Assembly: GCA_016302655.1 (NCBI GenBank)
Contig: JAEDNF010000011.1
Location: forward strand, 1 to 14,937
Origin: Oscillospiraceae bacterium
GTDB taxonomy: Bacteria; Bacillota; Clostridia; Oscillospirales; Ruminococcaceae
Reading direction: 5' to 3'
DNA length: 14,937 nucleotides
Shown: one piece after another, positions 8,052 through 13,867 of the stretch
Layout: each line of letters begins with the position of its first letter
How positions within the stretch are numbered: position 1 is the first letter of the stretch
The notes under the pieces: generated by a model
Databases searched by the model: none
Seen by the model: the letters and a program-made list of their open reading frames with translations, nothing else
Told to the model about the DNA's origin: nothing
Position numbers and translations under genes: made by a program

Positions 8052-8984
8052 TTAAGGAAGCTGTATCTTTCCGACATAGCTCATTATTTCGTCTCTCATG
8101 CGAAGTGCTTCTCTGAATGCCGCACCTGCAAAATCACGCTCATCACAGCCCTCTTTTTTATACGCTGTCATGATGCCTCTTGAGCTGTTTACTATTCCGC
8201 CCAGACCGTTCTCATCGAATGCGGCGGCAATATCCTTTGCCGTTGCGCCCTGTGCGCCGTAGCCGGGGATAAGGAAGAAGGTGTGAGGAAGCTTTGCACG
8301 AAGCTCTTTTATCTGTTCGGGATAAGTTGCGCCTACTACTGCGCCGACTCCCGAATAACCGTACTGTCCGGGGAGCTCCTCGCCCCACTTTTCGCACATA
8401 TTGCCCATTCTTTCATATACCGGAACGCCGTCTATAAGGAGATCCTGAAGCTCTCCGCTTGAAGGATTTGATGTCTTAACCAGCACAAAAATGCCCTTGT
8501 CGTTTTCCTTACATACTTTGATAAGAGGATTGATACCGTCACTGCCGAGATATCCGTTTACCGTCAGAGCGTCGCCCATAAAGGGTTCAAATTCTTCGTT
8601 TCCTACCTTGACTTTACCGAGATGAGCTGCGGCATAGGCTTCCATAGTCGTGCCTATATCGTTACGCTTTCCGTCGGTAATAACATACATTCCTCTGCTT
8701 CTTGCGTACTCCTGAGTCTTGTATAATGTCTTGATACCTGCCGTACCGTACATTTCATAGTAAGCCGCCTGGGGCTTTATTGCAGGCACTACCTCGTGCA
8801 GTGCGTCTATAAGGCACTTATTGAATTCAAGAATTGCCTTTGCAGCACCTTTAAGCGTTTCGCCGTACTTGTTGAAAGCCTTTTCCTTTATGTACTCCGG
8901 TACATAATCAAGCTTGGGGTCAAGGCCTGCTACGGTAGGGTTCTGCTTTTCGCATATTGAGCGAAGAAGTTGATCCATTGACAT
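8052..8984 (-). CDS. pyrF: Orotidine 5'-phosphate decarboxylase (subfamily 2)
   Basis: This enzyme decarboxylates OMP to UMP, the last step of the pathway. At about 310 residues it belongs to the longer subfamily 2 type rather than the roughly 240-residue Bacillus type. Visible motifs are AGLDPKLDYVP near the N-terminus, the catalytic DGKRNDIG with the Asp-x-Lys-x-x-Asp arrangement, FVLVKTSNPSSGE for the phosphate region, and FFLIPGYGAQG with NSSRGI near the C-terminus. Three ATG codons are possible starts. The first (8994-8996) touches AAAAGG directly, with no room for a ribosome-binding site. The second (8982-8984) has AAGGATGG about eight bases upstream and gives the family-like start MSMDQLL, so I prefer it. 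The longer version adds four residues. It follows pyrC after roughly 90 bases. Confidence 0.95.
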   Translation of the reverse strand: MSMDQLLRSICEKQNPTVAGLDPKLDYVPEYIKEKAFNKYGETLKGAAKAILEFNKCLIDALHEVVPAIKPQAAYYEMYGTAGIKTLYKTQEYARSRGMYVITDGKRNDIGTTMEAYAAAHLGKVKVGNEEFEPFMGDALTVNGYLGSDGINPLIKVCKENDKGIFVLVKTSNPSSGELQDLLIDGVPVYERMGNMCEKWGEELPGQYGYSGVGAVVGATYPEQIKELRAKLPHTFFLIPGYGAQGATAKDIAAAFDENGLGGIVNSSRGIMTAYKKEGCDERDFAGAAFREALRMRDEIMSYVGKIQLP

Positions 8985-9072
8985 TTTTGCATCCATCCTT
9001 TTAATTATATTTCAAGTATAACGGGGCAAAAGCGCCCTTATATACCGTTTTTCATTTTGCGTTTACGGCAAT

Positions 9073-10350
9073 TTATTCGTCTTTATATACGACCTTGCCG
9101 TTTACCAGCGTGTATTTTACTCTGCCCTTCAAGGTCATGCCCTTGAAGCAGGTGTTCTTTGACTTTGAGTGAAGCTTCTGAGGATCTACCGTCCACTCTT
9201 CGTTTGCGTCGAATATTGCAATATCCGCAATATCGCCCACGCCGAGCGAGCCGCCCTCAATACCCAGAATCTTTCTGGGATTTACGCACATCATCCTTAC
9301 GATATGCTTAAGGCTTACCGTACCGGTATGATAAAGTGCTGTCAGCGTTGCCGCAAGCGAAGTTTCCATTCCGACTACACCGTTGGGAGCCTTTTCAAAA
9401 TCTGCCTTTTCCTCTGCGCTGTGGGGAGCATGATCGGTCACTATGCAATCGATAGTACCGTCTGTTATCGCCGCAATCAGCGCCATCACATCCTCTTCTT
9501 CTCTCAGCGGAGGATTCATCCTGTAGTCTGCGTCTCTTGAGAGCAGTTTTTCATCTGTCAGCATAAGGTAGTGGGGAGCTGTTTCACAGGTGCACATAAC
9601 GCCGATGTGGGTGTTTGCCCTTATCGTGTTTACGCTTCCCTTTGTGGAAACATGAGCTATGTGTATCGGCATCTGAGTATCCTGTGCTATTGCAAGCTCT
9701 CTTGCGGTTATTATATCCTCGCTGAGCCTGCTCATTCCCTTTACTCCGAGCTGTTTTGATATCTTGCCCTTGTTTATTATTCCGCCGTCGATTATCTCAA
9801 GGTCCTCGCAGTGGGATATTACCTTAAGGCCTGCATAGTGCGCCTTTACCATAGCCTGAGCCATCATTGCCGCCGACTCTACCGGTCTGCCGTCGTCGCT
9901 TACCGCCACACAGCCTGCCGCCTTGAGTTCGTCATAGTCGCACAGCTCCTTGCCCTGCATACCCTTTGTAATACAGCCTACGGGGTAAACCTTTGCCTTT
10001 GCCTTGCGAGCCTTGTCCAATATATATTTTACCGTTTCCTTGTTGTCTACGGGCGGTTTTGTGTTAGGCATACAGGCTAAAGCCGTAACGCCTCCTGCTA
10101 CAGCCGCCTCACAGCCGGTAATAATGTCTTCTTTATGTGTCTGACCGGGATCTCTCAGATGAACGTGCATATCGCATATTCCGGGTATGACCGTAAGCCC
10201 CTCGCAGTCTATTATCTTCGCCTTGGGCTCATCGCATACGATATTCTCTCCCAGTTCACGAATGAATCCGTCTTTAATGAGTATATCCGTTTTTCCCTCA
10301 AAACCGTTCACGCTGTCAACTACATGACCGTTCTTAAGTAAGATCGTCAT
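9073..10350 (-). CDS. pyrC: Dihydroorotase, class I
   Basis: This zinc amidohydrolase closes carbamoyl aspartate to dihydroorotate, the third step of UMP synthesis. The 425 residues match the class I (Bacillus-type) length. Metal and active-site residues seen are His62 and His64 in DMHVHLRDPG, Asp152/Asp153 in SDDGRP, His180 in ISHCED, His233 in IHIAHVSTKG, and Asp306 in the TDHAPH motif. The open frame extends 22 codons further upstream, but that extension reads through the leader hairpin. The start chosen is the ATG at 10348-10350, preceded by AGAGGTAG and giving the normal N-terminus MTILLKNG. It is the first structural gene of the operon and lies directly behind a leader with an attenuator-like terminator. 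About 75-90 bases separate it from pyrF, holding only a weak hairpin. Confidence 0.97.
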   Translation of the reverse strand: MTILLKNGHVVDSVNGFEGKTDILIKDGFIRELGENIVCDEPKAKIIDCEGLTVIPGICDMHVHLRDPGQTHKEDIITGCEAAVAGGVTALACMPNTKPPVDNKETVKYILDKARKAKAKVYPVGCITKGMQGKELCDYDELKAAGCVAVSDDGRPVESAAMMAQAMVKAHYAGLKVISHCEDLEIIDGGIINKGKISKQLGVKGMSRLSEDIITARELAIAQDTQMPIHIAHVSTKGSVNTIRANTHIGVMCTCETAPHYLMLTDEKLLSRDADYRMNPPLREEEDVMALIAAITDGTIDCIVTDHAPHSAEEKADFEKAPNGVVGMETSLAATLTALYHTGTVSLKHIVRMMCVNPRKILGIEGGSLGVGDIADIAIFDANEEWTVDPQKLHSKSKNTCFKGMTLKGRVKYTLVNGKVVYKDE

Positions 10351-10375
10351 TAAACTACCTCTCTTTCCGCAAAAA

Positions 10376-10415
10376 TGCCACGATTTTTTCAAATGACGAT
10401 GAAAAAATCGCGGCA
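10376..10415 (-). terminator. Terminator hairpin in the pyr leader (probable attenuator)
   Basis: On the minus strand, TGCCGCGATTTTTTC and GAAAAAATCGTGGCA form a 15-pair stem with one G-U pair around a ten-base loop, followed at once by five U residues (10371-10375). It lies downstream of the pyr promoter and 21 bases upstream of pyrC's start codon, so a pyr transcript must read through it. That position makes it an attenuator rather than a simple end of feoA, although it would also stop any transcript running on from feoA. Confidence 0.8.
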
Positions 10416-10442
10416 ATTTTTTACCATCCGCTTACAGCAGAT
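10398..10442 (-). promoter_or_regulatory. Candidate antiterminator and anti-antiterminator hairpins of the pyr leader
   Basis: Two further hairpins compete with the terminator on the minus strand. The antiterminator (10398-10428) pairs GATG and AAAAAAT with ATTTTTT and CATC, leaving a two-base GU bulge and a seven-base loop; it uses up most of the 5' arm of the terminator. A preceding hairpin (10426-10442) pairs ATCTGCT with AGCGGAT around GTA (one G-U pair) and uses the GAT bases that the antiterminator needs. Only one of each overlapping pair can form. This is the layout of a ligand- or protein-controlled attenuator. I see no UCCNGNGAGG-like PyrR site in the upstream hairpin, so the effector is unknown. 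Confidence 0.5.
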
Positions 10443-10509
10443 ACAAACTTTTCCGATATGAGAACCTTATTGACCGGGTATCATACTCGCATATTTCCAT
10501 AGTCATTTT

Positions 10510-10538
10510 ATTATACTATATTTTTATCCGTTTGTCTA
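10510..10538 (-). promoter_or_regulatory. Promoter of the pyr operon
   Basis: On the minus strand TAGACA (10533-10538) and TATAAT (10510-10515) are 17 bases apart, a good housekeeping promoter. Transcription should begin near 10503, giving a leader of about 150 bases before pyrC. The -35 box is only about 18 bases after the feoA stop codon, and there is no terminator between them. Confidence 0.8.
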
Positions 10539-10556
10539 CAAATTTTGCGATTTTTT

Positions 10557-10784
10557 TTAGTTTTTTTGAGGAGTAACTTTTATACACCGTCCGTCCTCGT
10601 CACGCAAAGCTATAACAGCTCCTCTGATAAGATATGCCCTGATGCCGCTTCCGCACAAAACGCAGGACACATTTGCCCCTTCCGTAAGCCCCAGTTCCAT
10701 AAGCCGCCGCCTCATATCTCCTGCAAGACACAGCTTCTCTACACGGCAGTTTTCTCCGCTTGCAAGCTCTGTCAGGTTTTTCAT
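10557..10784 (-). CDS. feoA: Small FeoA-domain protein
   Basis: This 75-residue protein has the FeoA (SH3-like) fold signature: a Leu-rich start, then RRRLMELGLTEGANV (25-39), GSGIRAYLIRGAVIALR and a final short strand. FeoA is a cytoplasmic partner of the ferrous iron transporter FeoB, and related domains sit at the C-terminus of DtxR-type regulators. The start is the ATG at 10782-10784 with AGGGGG about nine bases upstream. No feoB lies next to it: the neighbours are transketolase upstream and the pyr operon downstream, so it is a solitary copy whose partner must be elsewhere. It ends just before the pyr promoter and has no terminator of its own before the pyr leader hairpin. The family call is good; a role in iron uptake is inferred. 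Confidence 0.85.
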   Translation of the reverse strand: MKNLTELASGENCRVEKLCLAGDMRRRLMELGLTEGANVSCVLCGSGIRAYLIRGAVIALRDEDGRCIKVTPQKN

Positions 10785-10867
10785 ATCAGCATACCCCCTT
10801 TCATACTCTGCGGTTAATGTCAGTGTATGAAAAGAAAGCGCTATATGTTAAGCAAAGGGTTTTTACA

Positions 10868-10898
10868 GATTAATAATCAATCCGTCTGCACAATGCAA
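10868..10898 (-). promoter_or_regulatory. Weak promoter and Fur-like 7-1-7 dyad upstream of feoA
   Basis: On the minus strand TTGCAT (10893-10898) and TATTAA (10870-10875) are 17 bases apart, a weak promoter match. The -10 box is covered by GATTGATTATTAATC (10868-10882), an inverted repeat of 7-1-7 form with one mismatch between the arms. Fur and PerR boxes have the same 7-1-7 geometry and similar AT-rich content. A Fur-family operator over the promoter of an iron gene would make sense, but the match is not strong. Confidence 0.3.
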
Positions 10899-10962
10899 AA
10901 GCGAATCTCTGAATTTTTCCGGACAAGGCATATCTATCTCCTGTTTTCCGAATAAGGTCAAC

Positions 10963-10987
10963 AAAAAGCCACCGCAAAAGCGGTGGC
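10963..10987 (-). terminator. Intrinsic terminator of the transketolase operon
   Basis: On the minus strand GCCACCGC and GCGGTGGC form a perfect eight-pair GC-rich stem around TTTT, followed by five T residues. It begins seven bases after the stop codon of the C-terminal transketolase gene. This is a textbook terminator. Confidence 0.93.
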
Positions 10988-10994
10988 GAAAAAA

Positions 10995-11930
10995 TTATTT
11001 ACCCAATACTTTTTTAACTGTCGAAGCGATATTATCGGCGCATAAACCGAATTCTTCAAGAAGAGCTGCCGCAGGACCGGAATGACCGAATGTGTCCATA
11101 ACACCTATCTTAGTGACAGGAACAGGACAATTCTCGCAGACAACATCACATACAGCACTGCCGAGACCGCCGATAATGCTGTGCTCCTCAACAGTAACGA
11201 TCCTGCCTGTTTCCTTAGCCGCCTTGATGATAATATCCTTATCAATGGGCTTTATTGTATGAATATTGATAACACGGGCATTTACTCCCTGTGCCTTGAG
11301 TGCGTCTGCCGCTTCGAGCGCCTGAGCTACCATAAGACCTGTTGCAACGATGGTTATATCGTCGCCGTCACGGAGCTGAACGCCCTTGCCGAGTTCAAAC
11401 TTATAAGTGTCCTTATCGTTGAATATGGGTGCGGCAAGTCTGCCGAATCTCATATATGTCGGACCTTCAAAATCAGCCATAGCGAGCACTGCCGCCTTGG
11501 CTTCAACATCGTCAGCAGGATTGATAACAGTCATACCGGGGATAGTGCGCATAAGAGCAATATCCTCGTTGCACTGATGCGTTGCACCGTCTTCGCCGAC
11601 AGAAATGCCTGCGTGGGTTGCGCCTATCTTTACATTAAGATGAGGATAGCCAATGCTGTTTCTGATTATTTCATAAGCTCTGCCTGCCGCAAACATAGCA
11701 AATGTGCTTGCGAATACCAGCTTGCCTGTTGTTGCGATACCTGCCGCAACGCCCATCATATTTGCCTCTGCAATACCGCAGTCAAAGAAGCGGTCGGGAT
11801 ATGCCTTCTTGAATATACCTGTCTTTGTAGCGGCGGCAAGGTCTGCGTCGAGAACAACAAGGTCGTTTCTCTTTTCAGCGAGCATTACAAGAGCTTCGCC
11901 GTAGCTTTCACGGGTTGCTTTTTTCTCCAT
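10995..11930 (-). CDS. Transketolase, C-terminal subunit
   Basis: This 311-residue protein carries the pyrimidine-binding and C-terminal domains of transketolase, which moves two-carbon units between sugar phosphates in the pentose phosphate pathway. The catalytic Glu55 that activates thiamine diphosphate is in GIAEANM (52-58). The region with GATHAGISVGEDGATHQ (103-119) forms part of the active site, and the C-terminal domain runs from about 190. The start is the ATG at 11928-11930 with AAAGGA about nine bases upstream. It follows the N-terminal gene by 18 bases, so the two halves are co-transcribed and presumably form a heterotetramer equivalent to the single-chain enzyme. Split transketolases are common in Clostridia and archaea. 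Related split enzymes act on other substrates (for example apulose transketolases), but nothing nearby suggests that here. Confidence 0.94.
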   Translation of the reverse strand: MEKKATRESYGEALVMLAEKRNDLVVLDADLAAATKTGIFKKAYPDRFFDCGIAEANMMGVAAGIATTGKLVFASTFAMFAAGRAYEIIRNSIGYPHLNVKIGATHAGISVGEDGATHQCNEDIALMRTIPGMTVINPADDVEAKAAVLAMADFEGPTYMRFGRLAAPIFNDKDTYKFELGKGVQLRDGDDITIVATGLMVAQALEAADALKAQGVNARVINIHTIKPIDKDIIIKAAKETGRIVTVEEHSIIGGLGSAVCDVVCENCPVPVTKIGVMDTFGHSGPAAALLEEFGLCADNIASTVKKVLGK

Positions 11931-11948
11931 TTTTCGTTTCCTTTCCGA

Positions 11949-12791
11949 TTACTTTTCAAGCTCGGCAAGATGAGCCGAGAGCTCAGTCATAGCCTGGTTG
12001 TACTGCTCTTCGTTGGGAGCTGTGCCGTGCCATGATACCTGATCTTCCATAAAGGAAACGCCCTTGCCCTTTATGCTCTTCTGAATTATCACCGTAGGCT
12101 GACCACTTACATTTTCAGCCTCGTTGAAAGCCTTTTCTATCTGATTGAAGTCATGACCGTCTATAGTAATAACATGCCAGCCGAATGCCCTGAACTTTTC
12201 GTCAATGGGATAGGGTGACATAACATCCTTTATTCTTCCGTCGATCTGAAGTCCGTTGTTGTCAACTATAGCAACAAGGTTGTCAAGCTGATAGTGTGCC
12301 GCAAACATAGCAGCCTCCCATACCTGACCTTCTTCTATCTCGCCGTCGCCGAGAATAGCGTAAACCTTATAAAAGTCTTCCGACAGCTTGCCCGACAGAG
12401 CCATACCGCAAGCGGCGGATATTCCCTGACCGAGTGAACCTGTGCTCATATCAACACCGGGAACCTTCTTATACACGGGGTGTCCCTGCAGCTTTGAGCC
12501 GATATGACGAAGAGTTTTGAGTTCTTCTACCGGGAAAAAGCCACGCTGTGCAAGCACAGAGTAAAGTGCGGGAGCTGTGTGTCCCTTTGAGAGAACAAGT
12601 CTGTCACGCTCGGGCATAAGCGGATTGCTTGGATCTACATTCATCTTTGCAAAATAGAGATAAGTGAGCGTGTCTGCTATAGACAGCGATCCGCCGGGAT
12701 GTCCCGACTTTGCATTGTAAACGCCTTCGATAACGCCCATTCTGACCTTAGTGGCAGTTATCTCCATCTGCTTTATTAAAGTTGCGTCCAT
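11949..12791 (-). CDS. Transketolase, N-terminal (thiamine diphosphate-binding) subunit
   Basis: This 280-residue protein is the thiamine pyrophosphate-binding half of transketolase. Visible motifs are KSGHPGGSLS (28-37), LSKGH (67-71), GSLGQGIS (118-125) and the Mg-TPP signature beginning GDGE (148-151) and ending DNNG (177-180). These are the residues expected to hold the cofactor diphosphate, while the catalytic Glu lies on the other subunit. The start is the ATG at 12789-12791 with AAAGGA seven or eight bases upstream. It is the first gene of the operon and has a strong promoter. A small hairpin, CGAAGC-TACG-GCTTCG (12809-12824), lies in the leader of about 50 bases. Its role is unknown, and it may simply stabilise the mRNA 5' end. 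No break or missing motif is seen. Confidence 0.95.
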   Translation of the reverse strand: MDATLIKQMEITATKVRMGVIEGVYNAKSGHPGGSLSIADTLTYLYFAKMNVDPSNPLMPERDRLVLSKGHTAPALYSVLAQRGFFPVEELKTLRHIGSKLQGHPVYKKVPGVDMSTGSLGQGISAACGMALSGKLSEDFYKVYAILGDGEIEEGQVWEAAMFAAHYQLDNLVAIVDNNGLQIDGRIKDVMSPYPIDEKFRAFGWHVITIDGHDFNQIEKAFNEAENVSGQPTVIIQKSIKGKGVSFMEDQVSWHGTAPNEEQYNQAMTELSAHLAELEK

Positions 12792-12849
12792 TTTTAGTCC
12801 TTTCCGGACGAAGCCGTAGCTTCGCTTTCTGAATTTATCTTTACGATTA

Positions 12850-12878
12850 ATTATATTACATTATCTGCGATAAGTCAA
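12850..12878 (-). promoter_or_regulatory. Promoter of the transketolase operon
   Basis: On the minus strand TTGACT (12873-12878) and TATAAT (12850-12855) are separated by 17 bases, very close to consensus. Transcription should start near 12843. It lies about 55 bases downstream of the rubredoxin terminator, so the operon is separately transcribed. Confidence 0.85.
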
Positions 12879-12934
12879 GAGTTAAAGAAGCAGTTTCAAC
12901 CGATATTTCCGTCCGTACCAATGGTTTTAACGCA

Positions 12935-12969
12935 CAAAAAAACAGCTCCCGACAAAAGGCGGGAGCCGT
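12935..12969 (-). terminator. Intrinsic terminator of the rubrerythrin-rubredoxin operon
   Basis: On the minus strand ACGGCTCCCG and CGGGAGCTGT form a ten-pair stem with one G-U pair around an eight-base loop, followed by seven T residues. It begins 11 bases after the rubredoxin stop codon. Confidence 0.93.
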
Positions 12970-12980
12970 TATTGTTTTAC

Positions 12981-13136
12981 TTATTCAGCAACAAATGCGT
13001 CCTTACCGAGTCCGCATACCGGGCAAACCCAGTCATCGGGAATATCTTCCCACTTTGTGCCGGGAGCGATACCGCCGTCGGGATCGCCTACAGCAGGATC
13101 ATATACATAGCCGCAGGGGCAAACATACTTTTCCAT
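12981..13136 (-). CDS. Rubredoxin with a shortened first metal-binding motif
   Basis: This 51-residue iron protein is a rubredoxin, a small electron carrier. It shows [13 protein letters not shown] (10-22), APGT (24-27), [14 protein letters not shown] (29-42) and the four cysteines Cys6, Cys8, Cys38 and Cys41. The second motif is the usual CPVCG, but the first reads CPCG, so Cys6 and Cys8 are one residue apart instead of the usual two. The reading frame is intact on both sides, so this is an in-frame codon difference and not a frameshift. The start is the ATG at 13134-13136 with AAGGAG eight bases upstream. It lies 23 bases after the rubrerythrin gene, so it probably hands electrons to that enzyme during peroxide reduction. 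The rubredoxin call is secure; whether the shortened motif still binds iron normally is not known from sequence. Confidence 0.93.
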   Translation of the reverse strand: MEKYVCPCGYVYDPAVGDPDGGIAPGTKWEDIPDDWVCPVCGLGKDAFVAE

Positions 13137-13159
13137 TGAAAATTCTCCTTTTTAATATA

Positions 13160-13708
13160 TTACTTGAAGTATCTGTTTAAAAGACCTTCGAAAGCCTTGC
13201 CGTGTCTTGCTTCGTCCTTTGCCATCTCGTGAACTGTATCGTGGATAGCGTCAAGGTTGAGCTGCTTAGCTCTCTTAGCAAGGTCGAGCTTGCCCTGTGT
13301 AGCGCCGTGCTCTGCTGCTACTCTCTTTTCGAGGTTTTCCTTTGTGGAAGCGCTTACAACTTCGCCGAGAAGCTCAGCAAACTTTGCAGCGTGCTCTGCC
13401 TCTTCCCATGCAGCCTTTTCATAGTAAAGACCTACTTCGGGATAACCCTCTCTGTGAGCAGCTCTTGCCATAGCAAGATACATACCAACTTCTGTGCATT
13501 CACCTTCAAAGTTAGCCTTTAAGCCCTTGATGATCTCTTCATCTTCAACAGCCTTAGCTACACCGATCTTGTGCTCATCGGCAAATACAAGCTTTTCTGT
13601 TTCCTGCATCTGTGTGAACTTGCTGCCGGGAACCTTACACTGAGGGCAGAACTCCGGAGGAGTGTCTCCTTCATGAACATAACCGCAAATAGGACATACC
13701 CACTTCAT
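13160..13708 (-). CDS. rbr: Reverse rubrerythrin (N-terminal rubredoxin domain, C-terminal diiron domain)
   Basis: This 182-residue protein is a rubrerythrin, a cytoplasmic peroxide-scavenging enzyme of anaerobes. The rubredoxin domain comes first (1-32, with Cys5, Cys8, Cys21 and Cys24), and the four-helix diiron ferritin-like domain follows (about 50-182). Carboxylate and histidine ligands are visible as EGE (68-70), EEAEH (102-106), AEH (132-134) and DEARH (165-169). Classic rubrerythrins have the reverse domain order; the order seen here is that of the oxygen-induced reverse rubrerythrin of Clostridium acetobutylicum. The start is the ATG at 13706-13708 with AAAGGATAGG upstream. It leads a two-gene operon with rubredoxin, and a strong promoter with an operator-like repeat lies in front. 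This suggests induction by oxygen or peroxide through a repressor. Confidence 0.95.
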   Translation of the reverse strand: MKWVCPICGYVHEGDTPPEFCPQCKVPGSKFTQMQETEKLVFADEHKIGVAKAVEDEEIIKGLKANFEGECTEVGMYLAMARAAHREGYPEVGLYYEKAAWEEAEHAAKFAELLGEVVSASTKENLEKRVAAEHGATQGKLDLAKRAKQLNLDAIHDTVHEMAKDEARHGKAFEGLLNRYFK

Positions 13709-13754
13709 AATTAATTACCTATCCTTTCATTAACAAATTATAATTATTGAAATT

Positions 13755-13777
13755 AAATCAGTAATTGTTACTGATTT
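13755..13777 (-). promoter_or_regulatory. Operator candidate: 10-3-10 inverted repeat before rubrerythrin
   Basis: On the minus strand AAATCAGTAA and TTACTGATTT are perfect ten-base arms around CAA. The repeat covers roughly +3 to +25 of the expected transcript, a position from which a bound repressor would block transcription. A further AGTAACAA copy lies just upstream of the repeat, between it and the -10 box, giving a third half-site. It does not match the PerR consensus (TTATAATNATTATAA) or the Rex consensus (TTGTGAAATATTTCACAA). As RNA it would form a ten-pair hairpin in the leader. Confidence 0.5.
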
Positions 13778-13786
13778 CTTGTTACT

Positions 13787-13815
13787 ATTATAACCTATCT
13801 GTACAAAAAAGTCAA
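13787..13815 (-). promoter_or_regulatory. Promoter of the rubrerythrin-rubredoxin operon
   Basis: On the minus strand TTGACT (13810-13815) and TATAAT (13787-13792) are 17 bases apart. The region just upstream holds A-rich tracts with tandem copies of AAAAGTTA or AAAAGCTA, which could act as an UP element. Transcription should start near 13780, giving a leader of about 70 bases. Confidence 0.87.
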
Positions 13816-13867
13816 TAGCTTTTCGTAACTTTTCGTTAAAGTAGATAACTTTTTTGAAAGCCGCCGC

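Noticed and set aside
9001..9060. Possible internal promoter and hairpin before pyrF
   Set aside because: A TATAAT occurs at 9004-9009 but has no -35 box at a usable distance, and a start there would leave pyrF without a ribosome-binding site. The hairpin (GTATA/TATAC with GGGC/GCCC inside) is interrupted by a 3/3 internal loop and has no clean U-tail.
10345..10375. GAGAGGTAG near pyrC as a PyrR-binding loop
   Set aside because: It resembles only the 3' half of the PyrR consensus, lacks the UCC half, lies after the terminator, and serves as the pyrC Shine-Dalgarno sequence.
10350..10416. Possible 22-residue N-terminal extension of dihydroorotase
   Set aside because: The extra codons read straight through the leader terminator hairpin and have no ribosome-binding site. 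The ATG at 10348-10350 has AGAGGTAG upstream and gives the family N-terminus.
12809..12824. Riboswitch in the transketolase leader
   Set aside because: The leader is only about 50 bases and holds a single six-pair hairpin with a four-base loop. This is too small for a thiamine or other known riboswitch.
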